Assembly (NCBI GenBank): GCA_022844015.1
Contig: JALHMO010000051.1
Span: 1 to 40,589, forward strand
Reading direction: 5' to 3'
Length of the DNA stretch: 40,589 nucleotides
From: Reyranella sp.
Lineage (GTDB): Bacteria > Pseudomonadota > Alphaproteobacteria > Reyranellales > Reyranellaceae
A program made the translations under genes and the position numbers. Shown here piece by piece: positions 39,061-40,589 of this stretch; position 1 is the stretch's first letter; every line of letters starts with the position of its first letter. The notes under the pieces are model-generated. The model did no database searches. It was not told the origin of the DNA and saw only the letters and a list, made by a program, of their open reading frames with translations.

Positions 39061-40449
39061 TCAGTCATTGGACGCCGCCGCGCTGACGTGGACCGTGCGG
39101 CGCTTCTCGACGTGGATGTTCGGCGGGATCGGCACGCCGAGATTCTCGCGGAACGTCCTGCCTTCGTACTCGGTGCGGAAGATGCCGCGGCGCTGCAGCT
39201 CGGGGATGACCAGCATCACCCATTCCTCGAGCGGCTTGGGATAGTGCGGGAAGAGAAGGTTGAAGCCGTCGCAGGCGCCGGCCTCGAGCCAGGCCTGCAT
39301 GTCGTCGGCCAGCGACTTCGGCGTGCCGTAGAGCACGCGATGGGCCTGGCTCATGGCGAGCACGCGGCCGATCTGGCGGATCGTCATGCCGCGCTTGCCC
39401 ATGGCGATGATCATCTCCTGGCGGGCGCGCGCGGCATTGCTGGGCTTCAGCTCGGGCAGCGGGCCGTCGGGGTCGCAGGCGAAGATGTCGACGCCGCCCG
39501 CCAGGCGCGCGACGCCGGCGATGCCGACGCCGTCGTCGACCATGCCGCGCAGCTCCTCGTACTTGTCCTGCGCCTCGGCCTCGGTGCGGCCGACGATCGG
39601 CATGATGCCGGGAAAGATGCGGATGTGGTCCGGCCCGCGATCGTACTTGTCCATGCGCCGATGCATCTCGTTGCAGAAGGCCTGGCCTTCCTCGATCGTC
39701 GTCTGGGCGGTGAAGACCATCTCGGCCGTGCGGGCGGCGAGCTCCATGCCGACGTCGGACGATCCGGCCTGCGCCACCACCGGCCGGCCCTGCGGCGAGC
39801 GCGCGACGTTGAGCGGCCCGCGCACGGTGAAGTGCCGGCCCTTGTGCCGCAGGATGTGCATCTTGTCGTAGTCGAACCAGACGCCGCTTTCCTTGTCGCG
39901 CAGGAAGGCGTCGTCCTCCCAGCTGTCCCACAGGCCGACCACGACGTCGTGGAACTCATCGGCGCGGTCGTAGCGCTCGGCGTGCTCGAAATGCGCGTCG
40001 CGGCCGAAATTGACCGCCTCGTCCTCGGCCTGCGAGGTCACCAGGTTCCAGCCGGCGCGGCCGCCGCTGATGTGGTCGATGGTGAGGAAGCGCCGTGCGA
40101 CGTTGTACGGCTCGTTGTAGGAGGTCGTGCAGGTCGACACGAGGCCGATGCGGCTGGTGACGGCGGCCAGGGCCGCGATGGCGCTCATCGGCTCGATATG
40201 CGCCTGGCGGCCGTTCTTCACCCGGAACGGTTTGGCGCCATAAGCGGCAGTGCTGCCCGGAATCGCGACGCTGTCCTGGAAGAACATGCAATCGAGCTTG
40301 CCGTGCTCGGCCACGCGCGCCATCTCGGCGAGCAGCCGGAAGTCGAGATCCGTCTCGCAGATGGCATCGGGATGGCGCCATCCCGTGGGGTGGCACCCGG
40401 GAACGCTGAAGAAAGCACCAAAGCGCAACTGACGCCTGGTCGTTGCCAT
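39061..40449 (-). CDS. LLM-class flavin-dependent monooxygenase, NtaA/SnaA/DszA family (second copy)
   Basis: 462 residues from ATG 40449. It shares with the enzyme at 37306 the motifs GCHPTGWRHPDA, LDCMFFQDSVAIPGS, NEPYNVARRFLTIDHISGGR, RSPQGRPVVAQAGSSDVGME and VIPELQRRGIFRTEYEGRTF, but diverges in the loops around residues 60-85 and 275-330 that shape the pocket, so the two are paralogs with probably different substrates. The C-terminal EKRRTVHVSAAASND tail is unique. It is probably the first gene of the minus-strand locus, 381 bases ahead of the other monooxygenase gene; the repeats between may separate them into two transcripts. Confidence 0.93.
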   Translation of the reverse strand: MATTRRQLRFGAFFSVPGCHPTGWRHPDAICETDLDFRLLAEMARVAEHGKLDCMFFQDSVAIPGSTAAYGAKPFRVKNGRQAHIEPMSAIAALAAVTSRIGLVSTCTTSYNEPYNVARRFLTIDHISGGRAGWNLVTSQAEDEAVNFGRDAHFEHAERYDRADEFHDVVVGLWDSWEDDAFLRDKESGVWFDYDKMHILRHKGRHFTVRGPLNVARSPQGRPVVAQAGSSDVGMELAARTAEMVFTAQTTIEEGQAFCNEMHRRMDKYDRGPDHIRIFPGIMPIVGRTEAEAQDKYEELRGMVDDGVGIAGVARLAGGVDIFACDPDGPLPELKPSNAARARQEMIIAMGKRGMTIRQIGRVLAMSQAHRVLYGTPKSLADDMQAWLEAGACDGFNLLFPHYPKPLEEWVMLVIPELQRRGIFRTEYEGRTFRENLGVPIPPNIHVEKRRTVHVSAAASND

Positions 40450-40534
40450 GGACTCACCGTCGCTGGATCTGACGGAAGCTTAGGCAACTCGCGTGCCGAA
40501 AGGCAAGGCGAGGGGGATCGCGATCTCATTGCTG

Positions 40535-40589
40535 GGAGCGCGCCACTCCAGTGGCGCACTCATGCTTGCCCAACCGAAGAGGCGCCACT
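40535..40589. repeat. Palindromic repeat copy, truncated by window edge
   Basis: GGGAGCGCGCCACTCCAGTG and the following GGCGCACTC repeat the arm of the 37210 element with one changed base, then GAGGCGCCACT begins the return arm at the edge. It is upstream of the second monooxygenase gene. Confidence 0.7.

Overview
High-GC (by eye about two thirds G+C) accessory-metabolism stretch of a bacterial chromosome, most likely an alphaproteobacterium. The repertoire (luciferase-like and FAD monooxygenases, MmgE/PrpD, GntR-FCD, an ABC_sub_bind-type binding-protein remnant, a dipeptide ABC transporter) and the abundant short palindromic intergenic repeats fit Rhodospirillales/Hyphomicrobiales relatives such as Reyranella; the genus is a guess. 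No rRNA, tRNA, CRISPR array, phage gene or transposase gene was seen.

Left part (1-12.7 kb): the 5' end of a luciferase-like monooxygenase, an uncharacterised conserved protein, a HEAT-repeat protein, then a GntR regulator divergent from a tricarballylate-dehydrogenase-like flavoprotein coupled to an NAD-dependent epimerase, followed by an MmgE/PrpD enzyme. A minus-strand operon (flavin reductase, FAD monooxygenase, glutathione S-transferase) diverges from a second FAD monooxygenase across a region with a strong hairpin. The second monooxygenase runs into a remnant of an ABC substrate-binding protein gene.

Middle (13-31 kb): amidohydrolase, RNase H-like protein, a luciferase-like monooxygenase, a two-gene unit of a DUF3142 protein and a TPR lipoprotein, a TetR regulator with an HpaB-type hydroxylase, a small NrtS-like membrane protein, a CMD/AhpD-fold protein, a beta-ketoacyl synthase, a MAPEG protein, an acyl-CoA synthetase, a fumarase/PcaB-superfamily lyase, and small genes (TfoX-N, GFA, HxlR, YCII-like). 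Three promoters here carry a TAAC-N4-GTTA palindrome. One lies beside a decayed 5' copy of the beta-ketoacyl synthase gene.

Right part (31-40.6 kb, minus strand): two NtaA/SnaA/DszA-type flavin monooxygenases, a peptide-type substrate-binding protein, two permeases and two ATPases, forming a probable uptake-and-oxidation locus for an organic S/N compound. The binding protein is the most striking object: its two halves are in reversed (circularly permuted) order, and a 79-bp perfect-armed palindromic repeat lies in frame inside its signal-peptide region. A 177-bp MITE-like element with 10-bp target duplications is nested in another repeat just downstream.
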